DNA of 64,000 bases, taken from contig NZ_LMPV01000001.1 in NCBI RefSeq assembly GCF_001423965.1, positions 199,908 to 263,907 of the forward strand, in the 5' to 3' direction. Each line of letters opens with the position of its first letter. Position 1 is the stretch's first letter. Shown here piece after piece: positions 1 through 8,897 of this stretch. Position numbers and translations under genes: made by a program. This DNA comes from Exiguobacterium sp. Leaf196 (GTDB lineage Bacteria; Bacillota; Bacilli; Exiguobacteriales; Exiguobacteriaceae). The notes under the pieces are model-generated. The model was given only the letters and a program-made list of their open reading frames with translations, was not told the DNA's origin and did not search any database.

Positions 1-666
1 CCAACTTCAAAATCACAAGTCTTCTCAACTGCAGCAGACAGCCAACCAGCTGTTGATATCCACGTCCTCCAAGGGGAACGTCCAATGGCAGCAGATAACA
101 AAACGCTCGGTCGCTTCCAGTTGACGGACATTCCACCAGCACCACGTGGCGTGCCACAAATCGAAGTTAAATTCGACATCGATGCGAACGGTATTGTTAA
201 CGTTTCTGCAAAAGATCTCGGAACAAACAAAGAACAGTCAATCACGATCCAATCATCAAGCGGCTTGACTGAAGCGGACATCGAGCAAATGGTCAAGGAT
301 GCAGAAGCAAATGCGGATGCAGACAACAAGCGTAAAGAAGAAGTTGAATTACGCAACGAAGCAGACCAACTCGTCTTCGCAACAGACAAAGCGATTAAAG
401 ATCTTGGTGAGCAAGTCGCTGACGCTGATAAAGAAAAAGCAGAAGCTGCAAAAGAAAAAGTAACAAAAGCTCTCGAAGGAACAGACATCGAAGCAATCCG
501 TGCTGCAAAAGACGAATTGTCGACAGTCGTTCAAGAGTTGACACAAAAAGTCTACGAGAACATGGCACAGCAACAAGCTGGCGCTGAAGGCGCACAAGCT
601 AGTGGTCAAGACGACAATGTCATGGACGCTGAGTTCGAAGAAGTCGACGAGAAAGACAACAAGTAA
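1..666 (+). CDS. dnaK: DnaK (Hsp70) chaperone, C-terminal part
   Basis: This is the last 221 codons of the Hsp70 chaperone DnaK; the gene begins before the window and the frame is open from base 1. What is visible is the end of the substrate-binding beta-sandwich (motifs GERPMA and [15 protein letters not shown]) followed by the helical lid and a disordered acidic tail ending [11 protein letters not shown], the usual DnaK terminus. DnaK binds unfolded peptides in an ATP cycle driven by DnaJ and GrpE. It is followed by a strong terminator and then dnaJ, the normal Bacillales order. Identification is secure; only the ATPase half is missing, because of the window edge. Confidence 0.98.
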   Translation, partial: PTSKSQVFSTAADSQPAVDIHVLQGERPMAADNKTLGRFQLTDIPPAPRGVPQIEVKFDIDANGIVNVSAKDLGTNKEQSITIQSSSGLTEADIEQMVKDAEANADADNKRKEEVELRNEADQLVFATDKAIKDLGEQVADADKEKAEAAKEKVTKALEGTDIEAIRAAKDELSTVVQELTQKVYENMAQQQAGAEGAQASGQDDNVMDAEFEEVDEKDNK

Positions 667-696
667 TTCATCCGACCGATTTTTCGGGCGCTAGAG

Positions 697-728
697 AGAG
701 CCAAAGCGTATCCGCGCTTTGGCTCTTT
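697..728 (+). terminator. Hairpin between dnaK and dnaJ
   Basis: A 12-bp GC-rich stem (AGAGCCAAAGCG pairing with CGCTTTGGCTCT) is followed by a short T run. It probably reduces readthrough from dnaK into dnaJ. Confidence 0.75.
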
Positions 729-798
729 CCATGTCGCACGAAGTTCGGTAAAATCAAACAGTATGAAATGAATCGGAATAGAGAGAGGAAGACTGCAC

Positions 799-1905
799 GT
801 GGAAAAACGCGATTATTATGAAGTACTAGGCGTCGCGCGCGATGCCTCATCAGCGGAAATCAAACGCGCCTACCGAAAGCTTGCCCGGACGTACCACCCG
901 GACGTCAACAAGGAAGCCGATGCGGATGCAAAATTCAAGGAATTATCGGAAGCGTATGAAGTGTTGTCCGATGACAATAAACGAGCACGTTATGACCAAT
1001 TTGGTCATCAAGATCCATCACAAGGTGGCGGTGGATTCAGTGGAGCTGAAGGATTTGGCGACATCTTCGACATGTTCTTCGGTGGCGGACGTCGTCAAGA
1101 TCCAAATGCCCCACGTAAAGGACAGGACTTACAATACGTTGAGGAAATCGACTTCATGGAATCGGTCACAGGCGTCGAGAAGACGATCACGATCCCAGTC
1201 GAAGAAGATTGCGGTACATGTCATGGTTCGGGTGCTAAACCAGGAACACATCCAGAAACATGTAAACGATGCGGTGGTTCGGGGCACATCAACGTCGAAC
1301 AAAACACGATGTTCGGTCGTGTCGTCAACCAAACAACGTGTTCGACATGTCATGGTCGTGGACAAATCGTCAAGGAGCCATGTGAAACGTGTCGTGGAGC
1401 TGGTCGTGTCCGTAAAAACAAAGATGTCCGTGTCAAAATTCCAGCAGGGATCGACAATGGGCAACAAATTCGTTTAGCAGGCAAAGGGGAAGCCGGTGTC
1501 AACGGTGGACCAGCAGGTGACTTGTATGTCGTCGTCCGTGTCGCAGCACACGAACTGTTCGAACGCGTCGACGATCATATCGTCATGGATATGCCACTTA
1601 CATTTGCGCAAGCAACACTTGGAGATGAGATCGAAGTGCCGACCGTTCATGGCAAGGTCAGTCTGAAGATTCCAGCGGGCACACAGACAGGATCACGTTT
1701 CCGTCTCCGCGGAAAAGGGATGCCGAACGTCCGGTCCGGTCATCATGGTGATCAATACGTCAACGTCGTCGTCATCACACCGAAGAATCTGACGGAACGT
1801 CAAAAAGAACTATTACGGGAATTCAATGAAATCAGCGATGAAAAAGGTGTCGAAGAGCAACACGAAGGTGTCTTCAGCCGGATCAAGACATTCTTTACAG
1901 GGTGA
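799..1905 (+). CDS. dnaJ: DnaJ (Hsp40) co-chaperone
   Basis: DnaJ delivers unfolded proteins to DnaK and stimulates its ATPase. All domains of a class I DnaJ are present: J domain (residues 1-70, HPD at 33-35), Gly/Phe-rich linker (about 72-100), zinc domain with four CxxCxGxG repeats ([32 protein letters not shown]) and the two C-terminal substrate-binding beta domains. Its 368 residues are normal for the family. The start is GTG, placed after GAGAGAGGAAG. It follows dnaK and leads directly into prmA, so it is probably transcribed with the downstream methyltransferase genes. Confidence 0.98.
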   Translation: MEKRDYYEVLGVARDASSAEIKRAYRKLARTYHPDVNKEADADAKFKELSEAYEVLSDDNKRARYDQFGHQDPSQGGGGFSGAEGFGDIFDMFFGGGRRQDPNAPRKGQDLQYVEEIDFMESVTGVEKTITIPVEEDCGTCHGSGAKPGTHPETCKRCGGSGHINVEQNTMFGRVVNQTTCSTCHGRGQIVKEPCETCRGAGRVRKNKDVRVKIPAGIDNGQQIRLAGKGEAGVNGGPAGDLYVVVRVAAHELFERVDDHIVMDMPLTFAQATLGDEIEVPTVHGKVSLKIPAGTQTGSRFRLRGKGMPNVRSGHHGDQYVNVVVITPKNLTERQKELLREFNEISDEKGVEEQHEGVFSRIKTFFTG

Positions 1906-1930
1906 TCACTACAGAGGAGCGTGACAAGAA

Positions 1931-2878
1931 ATGAAATGGTCAGAGATCTGTGTCCATACGACACAAGAAGCCATCGAAGCAGTTTCAAACATCTTACATG
2001 AAGCGGGAGCAAGCGGAGTCGTCATCGAGGACGTCGAAGATTTCGAGATGATGTCCCACCGCGAAGATAACTTCGGTGAAATTTGGGATGAGACGAAACG
2101 AGATGAGTACCCGACTCAAGGTGTACTCGTGAAGGCATATCTTGCAGAAAGCAGCGATTTGACGGACACGATCAAAGGCATCGAACAGGACATCCAACAA
2201 TTGACGAACTTCGGTCTGTCGATTGGCACGGGTGCTGTCACGCTGACTCAAGTAGATGAAGAAGACTGGGCACATTCATGGAAACAATTCTATAAACCGG
2301 TCAAGATCAGCCGCCACCTGACAGTCGTCCCGATGTGGGAAGACTACACGCCACAGCCGGGTGAAAAGATCATCGAGCTCGATCCAGGCATGGCGTTCGG
2401 AACGGGAACACACCCGACGACGGTTCTTTGCATTCAAGCAATCGAAAACTACTTGCAAGAGCAAGATCGTGTCGTCGATGTCGGTACAGGATCCGGTGTC
2501 TTAGCGATTGCAGCTGCGAAGCTTGGGGCAAAGGATGTCTTTGCACTCGATTTAGACGAAGTCGCTGTCAAATCAGCGACGGAAAACGTCGCTTTGAACA
2601 ACGTCAGTGAGCAGATCACGGTCCGTCAAGGCGATTTGATGAAGGAATTGAGTGAGCCGGTCGAGTTGATCGTCGCGAATATCTTAGCGGAAGTCATCCT
2701 CCTCTTCGTCAAGGATGCCTATACGCTGACGTTACCAGGCGGGCATTTCATCGCTTCCGGTATCATTAGTCAGAAGAAAGATATGGTCGTACAAGCGATG
2801 CAAGAAGCAGGATTTACGATCGTCGAGACGACGAAGCTTGAGGACTGGGTCGCAATCATCGCGAAACGGGAGGCATAA
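1931..2878 (+). CDS. prmA: Ribosomal protein L11 methyltransferase
   Basis: PrmA trimethylates ribosomal protein L11 using S-adenosylmethionine. The protein has the family's N-terminal L11-recognition domain (about 1-100), the linker motif EEDWAHSWKQFYKP and a class I methyltransferase domain with motif I VVDVGTGSGVLAIAAAKLGA and the VANILAEV motif. Its 315 residues match the usual length. An AGAGGAG ribosome site precedes the ATG. It lies between dnaJ and rsmE as in Bacillus (yqeT) and is in the same apparent operon. Confidence 0.97.
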   Translation: MKWSEICVHTTQEAIEAVSNILHEAGASGVVIEDVEDFEMMSHREDNFGEIWDETKRDEYPTQGVLVKAYLAESSDLTDTIKGIEQDIQQLTNFGLSIGTGAVTLTQVDEEDWAHSWKQFYKPVKISRHLTVVPMWEDYTPQPGEKIIELDPGMAFGTGTHPTTVLCIQAIENYLQEQDRVVDVGTGSGVLAIAAAKLGAKDVFALDLDEVAVKSATENVALNNVSEQITVRQGDLMKELSEPVELIVANILAEVILLFVKDAYTLTLPGGHFIASGIISQKKDMVVQAMQEAGFTIVETTKLEDWVAIIAKREA

Positions 2879-2882
2879 GCGC

Positions 2883-3629
2883 ATGCAACGGTATTTCGTC
2901 GAGCCTTCGATGCGTCAGGGAAATGTTTTTCATCTCCCGAAAGATGATGCACACCATATGAAAAACGTCATGCGGATGGAAGTCGGCGGAGAGATTCTCG
3001 TGCTCGATGGAACAGGTCTTTACCGGTGTCGCCTGGAAGCACTCGAGAAACAGGCAGCTTCTGCCCGTATCGAAGAGACGCTACCGATCGAGACGGAGCT
3101 ACCGATTCGTGTGACGATCGCCCATGGATTGCCAAAAGGCGATAAGATCGAACTCGTTGCCCAAAAAGCAACGGAACTCGGGATCCATCATCTACGGATT
3201 TTCGAAGCCGACCGTTCCGTCTCGAAATGGGATCAGAAGAAGGTTCCGAAAAAGATTGAACGACTCGAAAAAATCGTCAAGGAAGCAGCGGAACAATCGT
3301 ACCGTGCCCACTTGCCGACGGTCGACTTCGTGGCGTATGATGAAGTCTTACAGGATGCATCGAACTATACGGCTTGTCTGGTTGCCTATGAAGAATCAGC
3401 GAAACAAGGGGAGGCTTCCGTCCTCGCTACGACGCTTGCTGGACTGCAAGAGGGAGATTCCCTTCTTGTCGTCATCGGACCTGAAGGTGGGTTCGCTGAA
3501 GCAGAAATCGCACGTTTGACGGATGCCGGTTTTAAACAAGCCGCTCTAGGGCGCCGCATCTTACGGACGGAAACGGCACCATTTTATGTCCTTTCCGCCG
3601 TCTCGTATCATTTTGAATTGAAAGGGTGA
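2883..3629 (+). CDS. rsmE: 16S rRNA m3U1498 methyltransferase
   Basis: RsmE methylates N3 of U1498 in 16S rRNA. It is a SPOUT-fold enzyme: an N-terminal PUA-like RNA-binding domain (starting MQRYFVEP) and a C-terminal knotted SAM site seen as VVIGPEGGFAEAEI and LGRRILRTETAPFY. I place the start at 2883, since GGGAGG lies at the right distance and the protein then begins like its relatives; an in-frame ATG 45 bases upstream lies inside prmA. The product is 248 residues. It is separated from prmA by only 4 bases, so coupling is likely. Confidence 0.95.
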   Translation: MQRYFVEPSMRQGNVFHLPKDDAHHMKNVMRMEVGGEILVLDGTGLYRCRLEALEKQAASARIEETLPIETELPIRVTIAHGLPKGDKIELVAQKATELGIHHLRIFEADRSVSKWDQKKVPKKIERLEKIVKEAAEQSYRAHLPTVDFVAYDEVLQDASNYTACLVAYEESAKQGEASVLATTLAGLQEGDSLLVVIGPEGGFAEAEIARLTDAGFKQAALGRRILRTETAPFYVLSAVSYHFELKG

Positions 3630-3634
3630 ACGAA

Positions 3635-4969
3635 ATGGCAACTGTTGCCTTTCAAACGCTTGGCTGTAAAGTCAACCATTACGAAACAGAAGCTGTCTGG
3701 CAACTGTTCAAGGACGCTGGTTACGCACGCGTTGATTTTGCTGATCATGCGGACGTTTATGTCGTCAATACATGTACGGTCACGAATACCGGAGATAAGA
3801 AAAGTCGCCAAGTCATCCGACGGGCGATTCGCCAAAATCCGGATAGTGTCATCTGCGTAACGGGCTGTTATGCCCAAACATCTCCTGCTGAAATCATGGC
3901 GATTCCTGGCGTCGATGTCGTCGTCGGAACACAAGATCGGCATAAAATGATTGGATACATCGAACAATTCCGTGAAGAACGCATGCCAATCAATGCGGTC
4001 GGAAACATCATGAAAGCAAAAGTCTATGAAGAACTGGATGTACCGGCCTTTACGGACCGGACACGGGCTTCTCTGAAAATTCAGGAAGGCTGTAACAATT
4101 TCTGTACGTTCTGTATCATCCCATGGGCGCGTGGTCTCATGCGGTCTCGTCAACCAGAAGATGTCTTGAAGCAAGCACAACAGCTCGTTGATGCGGGTTA
4201 TAAAGAAATCGTCTTGACGGGCATCCATACAGGTGGCTACGGAGAAGACTTAAAAGACTACAACTTAGCGAAATTACTTAAAGCACTCGAATCCGTCAAT
4301 GGACTCGAACGTTTGCGGATTTCGTCGATCGAAGCTAGTCAAATCACGGACGAGGTACTTGATGTCCTGAAGGATTCACCGATTGTCGTTCGTCACTTGC
4401 ACGTTCCGATCCAGTCGGCTTCCGATACGGTCCTTCGCCGGATGCGCCGGAAGTATACGATGGCAGAATTCGGAGAACGGATTACGCGTTTGAAGGAAGT
4501 CCTGCCTGACTGCGCGATTACGTCAGATGTCATCGTTGGTTTCCCAGGTGAGACGGAAGAAGAGTTCATGGAAACGTTCAACTTCATCAACGATCATAAG
4601 TTCAGTGAGTTGCATGTCTTCCCGTACTCAAAACGGACCGGAACACCCGCTGCGATGATGGATGATCAAGTCGAGGAATCAATCAAAGAAGAACGCGTCG
4701 CGCGTTTGATCGCTTTATCGGATCAACTCGCGAAGGAATATGCTTCGAAATACGAAGGGGAACTGCTTGAGATCATTCCGGAAGAATTCTCGGAAGAAGC
4801 AGGCGGTCGTCTCGTTGGTTACACAGATAACTATTTGCGTGTCGCAATCGAAGGCGATGAGTCGATGATCGGACAACTCGTTCGTGTCAAAATCACGAAA
4901 GCCGGTTATCCGATGAACGATGGTCAATTTGTTCGCATCATGCAGACATTAAAAGACGCTGCGGTCTAA
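3635..4969 (+). CDS. mtaB: tRNA t6A37 methylthiotransferase
   Basis: MtaB converts t6A37 of tRNA to ms2t6A37, a radical-SAM reaction that inserts sulfur. Visible elements are the N-terminal UPF0004 domain with three cluster cysteines (LGCKVNHYE, NTCTVTN, VTGCYAQ), the radical SAM motif CNNFCTFCIIPWARG and a C-terminal TRAM-type RNA-binding region. I choose the ATG at 3635, giving MATVAFQTLGCK, over a GTG at 3626 that overlaps the ribosome site; the product is 444 residues. It follows rsmE with a 5-base gap. In Bacillus (yqeV) this gene lies near rpsU; here an accessory region of about 33 kb intervenes. Confidence 0.96.
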   Translation: MATVAFQTLGCKVNHYETEAVWQLFKDAGYARVDFADHADVYVVNTCTVTNTGDKKSRQVIRRAIRQNPDSVICVTGCYAQTSPAEIMAIPGVDVVVGTQDRHKMIGYIEQFREERMPINAVGNIMKAKVYEELDVPAFTDRTRASLKIQEGCNNFCTFCIIPWARGLMRSRQPEDVLKQAQQLVDAGYKEIVLTGIHTGGYGEDLKDYNLAKLLKALESVNGLERLRISSIEASQITDEVLDVLKDSPIVVRHLHVPIQSASDTVLRRMRRKYTMAEFGERITRLKEVLPDCAITSDVIVGFPGETEEEFMETFNFINDHKFSELHVFPYSKRTGTPAAMMDDQVEESIKEERVARLIALSDQLAKEYASKYEGELLEIIPEEFSEEAGGRLVGYTDNYLRVAIEGDESMIGQLVRVKITKAGYPMNDGQFVRIMQTLKDAAV

Positions 4970-5002
4970 TGATTCGTAAAAGCGGTCTTGGTATACGTAT
5001 AT

Positions 5003-5036
5003 AAGAAAACAGCCTCGAAATAGGGGCTGTTTTCTT
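5003..5036 (+). terminator. Terminator after mtaB
   Basis: AAGAAAACAGCC pairs with GGGCTGTTTTCTT across a short loop, with the T-rich side last. It ends the dnaK-dnaJ-mtaB transcription unit. Confidence 0.85.
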
Positions 5037-5192
5037 ACGTTACTATAGAGGGTGCTTTAGATTTTTAAAACAACTTGTAATCGATTCATTTTAGAAAATG
5101 ATTTTATGTTATGGTTTTTATAAGTAGATGATTACCGAAATAAAGCCTTGTAACAGTGGCATATTACTTCACGTACAAAGGAATTTTCCAAA

Positions 5193-5357
5193 ATGAAAAC
5201 AAACGGATTATCAGTTCTATCAGTCACCTTAACAGTATTGATGTTCATCGTTTTATTTAATCAAGATGCAGTTGCGCATAGTTCAATCATTTTGGTCGTG
5301 CTAATAATAAGTATTACTTGTTTGACGTTTTTAAACATAGATAAGAAAAAACAATGA
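5193..5357 (+). CDS. Small two-helix membrane protein (54 aa)
   Basis: A short open frame encodes 54 residues with two hydrophobic segments (about 6-22 and 31-47) and a basic tail ending DKKKQ, the layout of a small two-pass membrane protein. AAAGGA lies 10 bases before the ATG, and a hairpin follows the stop. I do not recognise the family. The gene lies in a markedly AT-rich stretch, unlike its GC-richer neighbours, which suggests either foreign origin or relaxed intergenic sequence. The ribosome site and flanking terminators favour a real gene, but this is not certain. Confidence 0.5.
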   Translation: MKTNGLSVLSVTLTVLMFIVLFNQDAVAHSSIILVVLIISITCLTFLNIDKKKQ

Positions 5358-5387
5358 ATCAATCATTGCATTGAAGACTAAAGACGA

Positions 5388-5435
5388 CATGCATTGCTTT
5401 TCTTACTTAGAGAAGCATCGCATGTTATTTTGTTT
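5388..5435 (+). terminator. Imperfect terminator hairpin after the small membrane protein gene
   Basis: CATGC-ATT-GCTTTTCT pairs with AGAGAAGC-ATC-GCATG, with a small internal loop, followed by TTATTTTGTTTT. It separates the small gene from rluF. Confidence 0.6.
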
Positions 5436-5493
5436 TCATTTCAGGAATGCGCTACACTGAATACAGTTCAATTAAGGAAAGAGGATATTATTC

Positions 5494-6189
5494 ATGCGAA
5501 TCAACAAATTCATTAGTGAAACGGGCTTTTGCTCAAGGCGTGCTGCCGATAAATTAGTCGATGCAGGTCGTGTGACGATCAACGGTCTGACGGCAGAACT
5601 CGGCTCGCAAGCTGAAGAGACGGACGTCGTCGAAATCGACGGTCAGCCACTCCAAACGAAACCAAAACCCGTCTACATCGTCTTAAATAAACCGGTCGGC
5701 ATTACGTGTACGACGGAGCTTGATATCGAAGGAAATATCATCGATTTCGTTAATCATCCGAAGCGGATTTTCCCGATCGGTCGTCTCGACAAGGATTCAG
5801 ACGGCTTGATTCTTTTGACGAATGACGGTGATGTCGTCAACCGGATTCTCCGGGCAGAAAACAATCACGATAAGGAATATATCGTGACTGTCGATGCCCC
5901 GATCACGGACACATTCATTCAAGGAATGGCGAGTGGTGTTGACATTCTTGGTACAACGACGAAGGAATGTATCGTTGAACCACTTGAGACACGGACATTT
6001 CGCATCATTTTAACGCAAGGGTTAAATCGTCAGATTCGTCGAATGTGTAAAGAGTTCGGCTACCGGGTCAAACGGCTGCAGCGCGTCCGGATCATGAACA
6101 TCGAGCTTGGCGATTTACCGATTGGTTCTTGGCGTGATTTGACGGAAGAGGAATTACGCGAATTGTTTAAGACGCTTGACGCACAATAA
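5494..6189 (+). CDS. rluF: 23S rRNA pseudouridine synthase, RluF type
   Basis: The protein (231 aa) is a RsuA/RluB/RluF-family pseudouridine synthase: an N-terminal S4 RNA-binding domain (RINKFISETGFCSRRAADKL) then the catalytic domain with GRLDKDSDGLILLTNDG, whose Asp is the catalytic residue, and GLNRQIRRMCKEFGY. The details (NIIDFVNHPKRIFPIGRLDKD) match RluF of E. coli, which modifies U2604 of 23S rRNA. It stands alone between terminators, with TACACT as a possible -10 about 45 bases before the start. The family is certain; the exact target uridine is inferred from similarity. Confidence 0.9.
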   Translation: MRINKFISETGFCSRRAADKLVDAGRVTINGLTAELGSQAEETDVVEIDGQPLQTKPKPVYIVLNKPVGITCTTELDIEGNIIDFVNHPKRIFPIGRLDKDSDGLILLTNDGDVVNRILRAENNHDKEYIVTVDAPITDTFIQGMASGVDILGTTTKECIVEPLETRTFRIILTQGLNRQIRRMCKEFGYRVKRLQRVRIMNIELGDLPIGSWRDLTEEELRELFKTLDAQ

Positions 6190-6198
6190 GGTTCAATG

Positions 6199-6222
6199 AA
6201 AGTCGCCACTGGCGGCTTTCTT
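6199..6222 (+). terminator. Terminator after rluF
   Basis: GAAAGTCGCC pairs with GGCGGCTTTC (one G-T pair) around a 4-base loop, ending in TTTC. Confidence 0.6.
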
Positions 6223-6242
6223 CATACATAAGGGGGATGACC

Positions 6243-7118
6243 GTGGATAAACGGGGTATGAGTGCGACATTCGTCGCCTACGTGATTGGTGGACTGTTGC
6301 CAATCTACAAAGTGTTTGCTGCTGGAATTCCAGCATGGACGGTCGTTTCAATCCGGATTTTAAGTGCGTTCATCTTCGTGACACTATTGTTACGCTTGAC
6401 GAAGAAGTTTCAATTCGTTCGTCACCTGTGGCAAAACAAACGCCAACGTTATACCGTGCTTGCGGCAGGTCTCGTATTAGGTGGGAACTGGTCACTCTAT
6501 CTGTATGCCATCGGAGAAGGGTATATCGTCGAGTCGTCGCTCGGGTATTATATCAATCCGCTCGTCAGCGTCTTGTTCGGTTTGATCTTTTTTAAGGAAC
6601 GATTAACGCGTCCACAAATCATCGCGATTGTATCAGCAATCACTGGTGTGATGATTTTAACGCTCGGTTATGGTCAATTTCCGATCATTGCCTTTTCACT
6701 TGCCATCTCGTTCGCATTTTACGGTGTGCTGAAGAAAAAGGCGGCAGCCGAGCCATTATCGGGATTATTTTTAGAGACGCTCGTCACGCTCCCGTTCGCT
6801 CTCTTGACGCTAGGCGTGACGGATAGTCAACCGCTTGCGATGCCGACGAGTGCACTGCTTGCAATCATCATGCTCGGAATCGCAACAGCAGTTCAATTGA
6901 TGTTATTTGGATACGGGATGCCGAAAATCCCGTTCGTTTACGTCGGAATTCTGCAGTACATTGCACCAACGTTAACGCTACTCCTTGGAATTTATCTATT
7001 TAATGACGTCTTTACGACGATTCACTTCATCGCTTTCCTGTTCATTTGGATTGCCGTTGCTTTGTTTACGATCAGCGGTTTATCAGCAGGAAAGATACGG
7101 ATGAAGAAGGTGTCATAA
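6243..7118 (+). CDS. EamA/RarD-family membrane transporter (copy 1)
   Basis: A drug/metabolite-transporter superfamily permease of the RarD type with about ten hydrophobic helices in two EamA repeats; GYYINPLVSVLFGLIFFKERL is characteristic of RarD. The substrate is unknown. I place the start at the GTG at 6243, 6 bases after AGGGGG; an ATG at 6237 abuts the ribosome site with no spacing. The product is 291 residues. It is followed 16 bases later by a close paralogue with the same signature, so this looks like an old tandem duplication. Compared with copy 2, the first helix reads GGLLPIYKV rather than WGLLPLYWK. Confidence 0.88.
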   Translation: MDKRGMSATFVAYVIGGLLPIYKVFAAGIPAWTVVSIRILSAFIFVTLLLRLTKKFQFVRHLWQNKRQRYTVLAAGLVLGGNWSLYLYAIGEGYIVESSLGYYINPLVSVLFGLIFFKERLTRPQIIAIVSAITGVMILTLGYGQFPIIAFSLAISFAFYGVLKKKAAAEPLSGLFLETLVTLPFALLTLGVTDSQPLAMPTSALLAIIMLGIATAVQLMLFGYGMPKIPFVYVGILQYIAPTLTLLLGIYLFNDVFTTIHFIAFLFIWIAVALFTISGLSAGKIRMKKVS

Positions 7119-7134
7119 CGAAAGAAGGGATTAT

Positions 7135-8019
7135 GTGAATCTACCGGGATTTTTTGCGACGCTTGTCGCATATATCATTTGGGGGCTCTTACCGCTTTAC
7201 TGGAAGATGCTCGCTAATGTACCGAGTGAAGAGATACTAGCGCACCGGATCATCTGGTCGTTTCTATTTCTACTCATCTTACTGTCGTTTCAAAAAGCAC
7301 TTGGAAAATGGAAGACGGCATTGCGTGATCCATTCACGCGCCGACTCTTTTTCTTAAATGGACTGATCATCAGCTTGAATTGGTTCATCTACATCTGGGC
7401 TGTCAATCATCAATTTATCGTTGAGGCGTCGCTCGGCTATTACATCAATCCGCTCGTCAGCATCGTTTTTGGTGTCTTCTTCTTTCAAGAAAAGCTCTCA
7501 CGGATTGAATGGATCTCGATTGTCCTTGCGACGATCGGTGTTCTGATTTTAACGATTGGCTACGGCGAATTTCCATGGATCTCGATTGCGCTTGCCTTAA
7601 GCTTCGGTTTTTACGGCGTCGTCAAAAAACGTCGTCCGCTTGAATCAACGGTCAGTCTGACACTTGAGACGATGGCGCCGCTTCCACTGGCTTTGATCTT
7701 CCTCGGATATTGGCAAGTACAGGGAACGTCTTCGATAACCGAATCTGTCGGTACGATGACTGGACTCATCTTAACGGGGATTGTCACCGCTGTGCCACTT
7801 TTGTTATTTGGATTCGGGGCACAACGAATTCCATTCACATGGGTTGGATTCTTGCAATTCGTCGCACCAACCTTATCACTTGGACTCGGTGTTTTGCTCT
7901 ATCATGAACCGTTTACTAAAACACATATGGTGGCGTTTACATGTATTTGGACAGCAGCGATTGTCTTTACGCTCAATGGAGTCTGGATTCGAAAAAAACA
8001 GCTTCGAAAAGTCGCGTAA
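7135..8019 (+). CDS. rarD: EamA/RarD-family membrane transporter (copy 2)
   Basis: This 294-residue, roughly ten-helix permease is a classic RarD: it begins with IIWGLLPLYWKML, has LNWFIYIWAVNHQFIVEASLGYYINPL in its middle and ends in a basic tail. RarD proteins belong to the drug/metabolite transporter superfamily; the name comes from a chloramphenicol-sensitivity annotation and the true substrate is not known. The start is GTG after AGAAGGGA. It lies 16 bases downstream of copy 1, so the two are probably co-transcribed. The two proteins align throughout, including a shared GYYINPLVS core and SLALSFGFYGV/SLAISFAFYGV segments. Confidence 0.9.
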   Translation: MNLPGFFATLVAYIIWGLLPLYWKMLANVPSEEILAHRIIWSFLFLLILLSFQKALGKWKTALRDPFTRRLFFLNGLIISLNWFIYIWAVNHQFIVEASLGYYINPLVSIVFGVFFFQEKLSRIEWISIVLATIGVLILTIGYGEFPWISIALALSFGFYGVVKKRRPLESTVSLTLETMAPLPLALIFLGYWQVQGTSSITESVGTMTGLILTGIVTAVPLLLFGFGAQRIPFTWVGFLQFVAPTLSLGLGVLLYHEPFTKTHMVAFTCIWTAAIVFTLNGVWIRKKQLRKVA

Positions 8020-8094
8020 AAAGATAGAAGTCAGACCTCTTGCGTGATAGAATAATATCAGAGTCAAAGGGAAGCCTTAAGGAGGATAACAATC

Positions 8095-8760
8095 ATGAAT
8101 TTAGCAGGAATGATCGACCATACGGCACTGAAGCCAGAAACATCACGTGCTCAAATCGAAACACTCTGTAAAGAAGCATTAGAATACAAATTCGCAAGCG
8201 TCTGCGTTAACCCGACATACGTCGCGTTAGCATCAGAACTCTTAAAGTCAGATGATGACGTGAAAGTATGTACAGTCATCGGGTTCCCACTTGGAGCAAA
8301 CACGCCAGAAGTAAAAGCATTCGAAACAAAGGATGCCATTCAAAACGGTGCAACAGAAATCGATATGGTTTTAAACATCGGCGCACTAAAAGATGGAAAT
8401 CTTGAGTTAGTAGAACGTGATATTCGTGCAGTTGTCGAAGCGGCGAACGGTACGCTCGTTAAAGTCATCTTTGAAAACTGTCTTCTTACAAAAGAAGAAA
8501 TCAAAACAGCTGCTGAACTTTCAGTTAAAGCAGGTGCTAACTTTGTGAAAACATCAACTGGTTTCTCAACAGGTGGTGCAACAGTCGAAGATATCCGTCT
8601 CATGCGTGAGACAGTCGGTCCTGATATCGGTGTTAAAGCGTCTGGTGGCGTTCGTGACTTCGAAGGTGCAAAAGCAATGATCGATGCAGGTGCATCACGC
8701 ATTGGTGCTTCAGCAGGAATCGCAATCGTTACTGGTGGTACGTCTGATAGCGACTACTAA
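8095..8760 (+). CDS. deoC: Deoxyribose-phosphate aldolase
   Basis: DeoC cleaves 2-deoxy-D-ribose 5-phosphate to glyceraldehyde 3-phosphate and acetaldehyde, the last step of deoxynucleoside catabolism. It is a class I aldolase: the Schiff-base lysine lies in FVKTSTGF and the second key lysine in [18 protein letters not shown] is also typical. The length (221 aa) is normal. AAGGAGGATAACAATC gives a strong ribosome site, and codon use (many A-ending codons) looks like that of a well-expressed gene. It is monocistronic, with a strong terminator, and lies away from any deo operon partners within this window. Confidence 0.97.
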   Translation: MNLAGMIDHTALKPETSRAQIETLCKEALEYKFASVCVNPTYVALASELLKSDDDVKVCTVIGFPLGANTPEVKAFETKDAIQNGATEIDMVLNIGALKDGNLELVERDIRAVVEAANGTLVKVIFENCLLTKEEIKTAAELSVKAGANFVKTSTGFSTGGATVEDIRLMRETVGPDIGVKASGGVRDFEGAKAMIDAGASRIGASAGIAIVTGGTSDSDY

Positions 8761-8769
8761 GAATATGTC

Positions 8770-8805
8770 ACATGTCCCTCTTTTTTAGAGGGGCATGTTT
8801 TTTTG
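8770..8805 (+). terminator. Terminator after deoC
   Basis: ACATGTCCCTC pairs with GAGGGGCATGT and is followed by a run of T. A textbook rho-independent terminator. Confidence 0.93.
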
Positions 8806-8897
8806 TTGTGGGATTATTCTGAATTTGGATTTTGTATTAAAAAGTCAGACATCGCTTCCGATAATCAGATGTAGAATGTCGGAAGGGTGTGGAATGA

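Noticed and set aside
349-609. Minus-strand open frames opposite dnaK
   Set aside because: They arise from the codon bias of dnaK and show no ribosome site or recognisable protein features.
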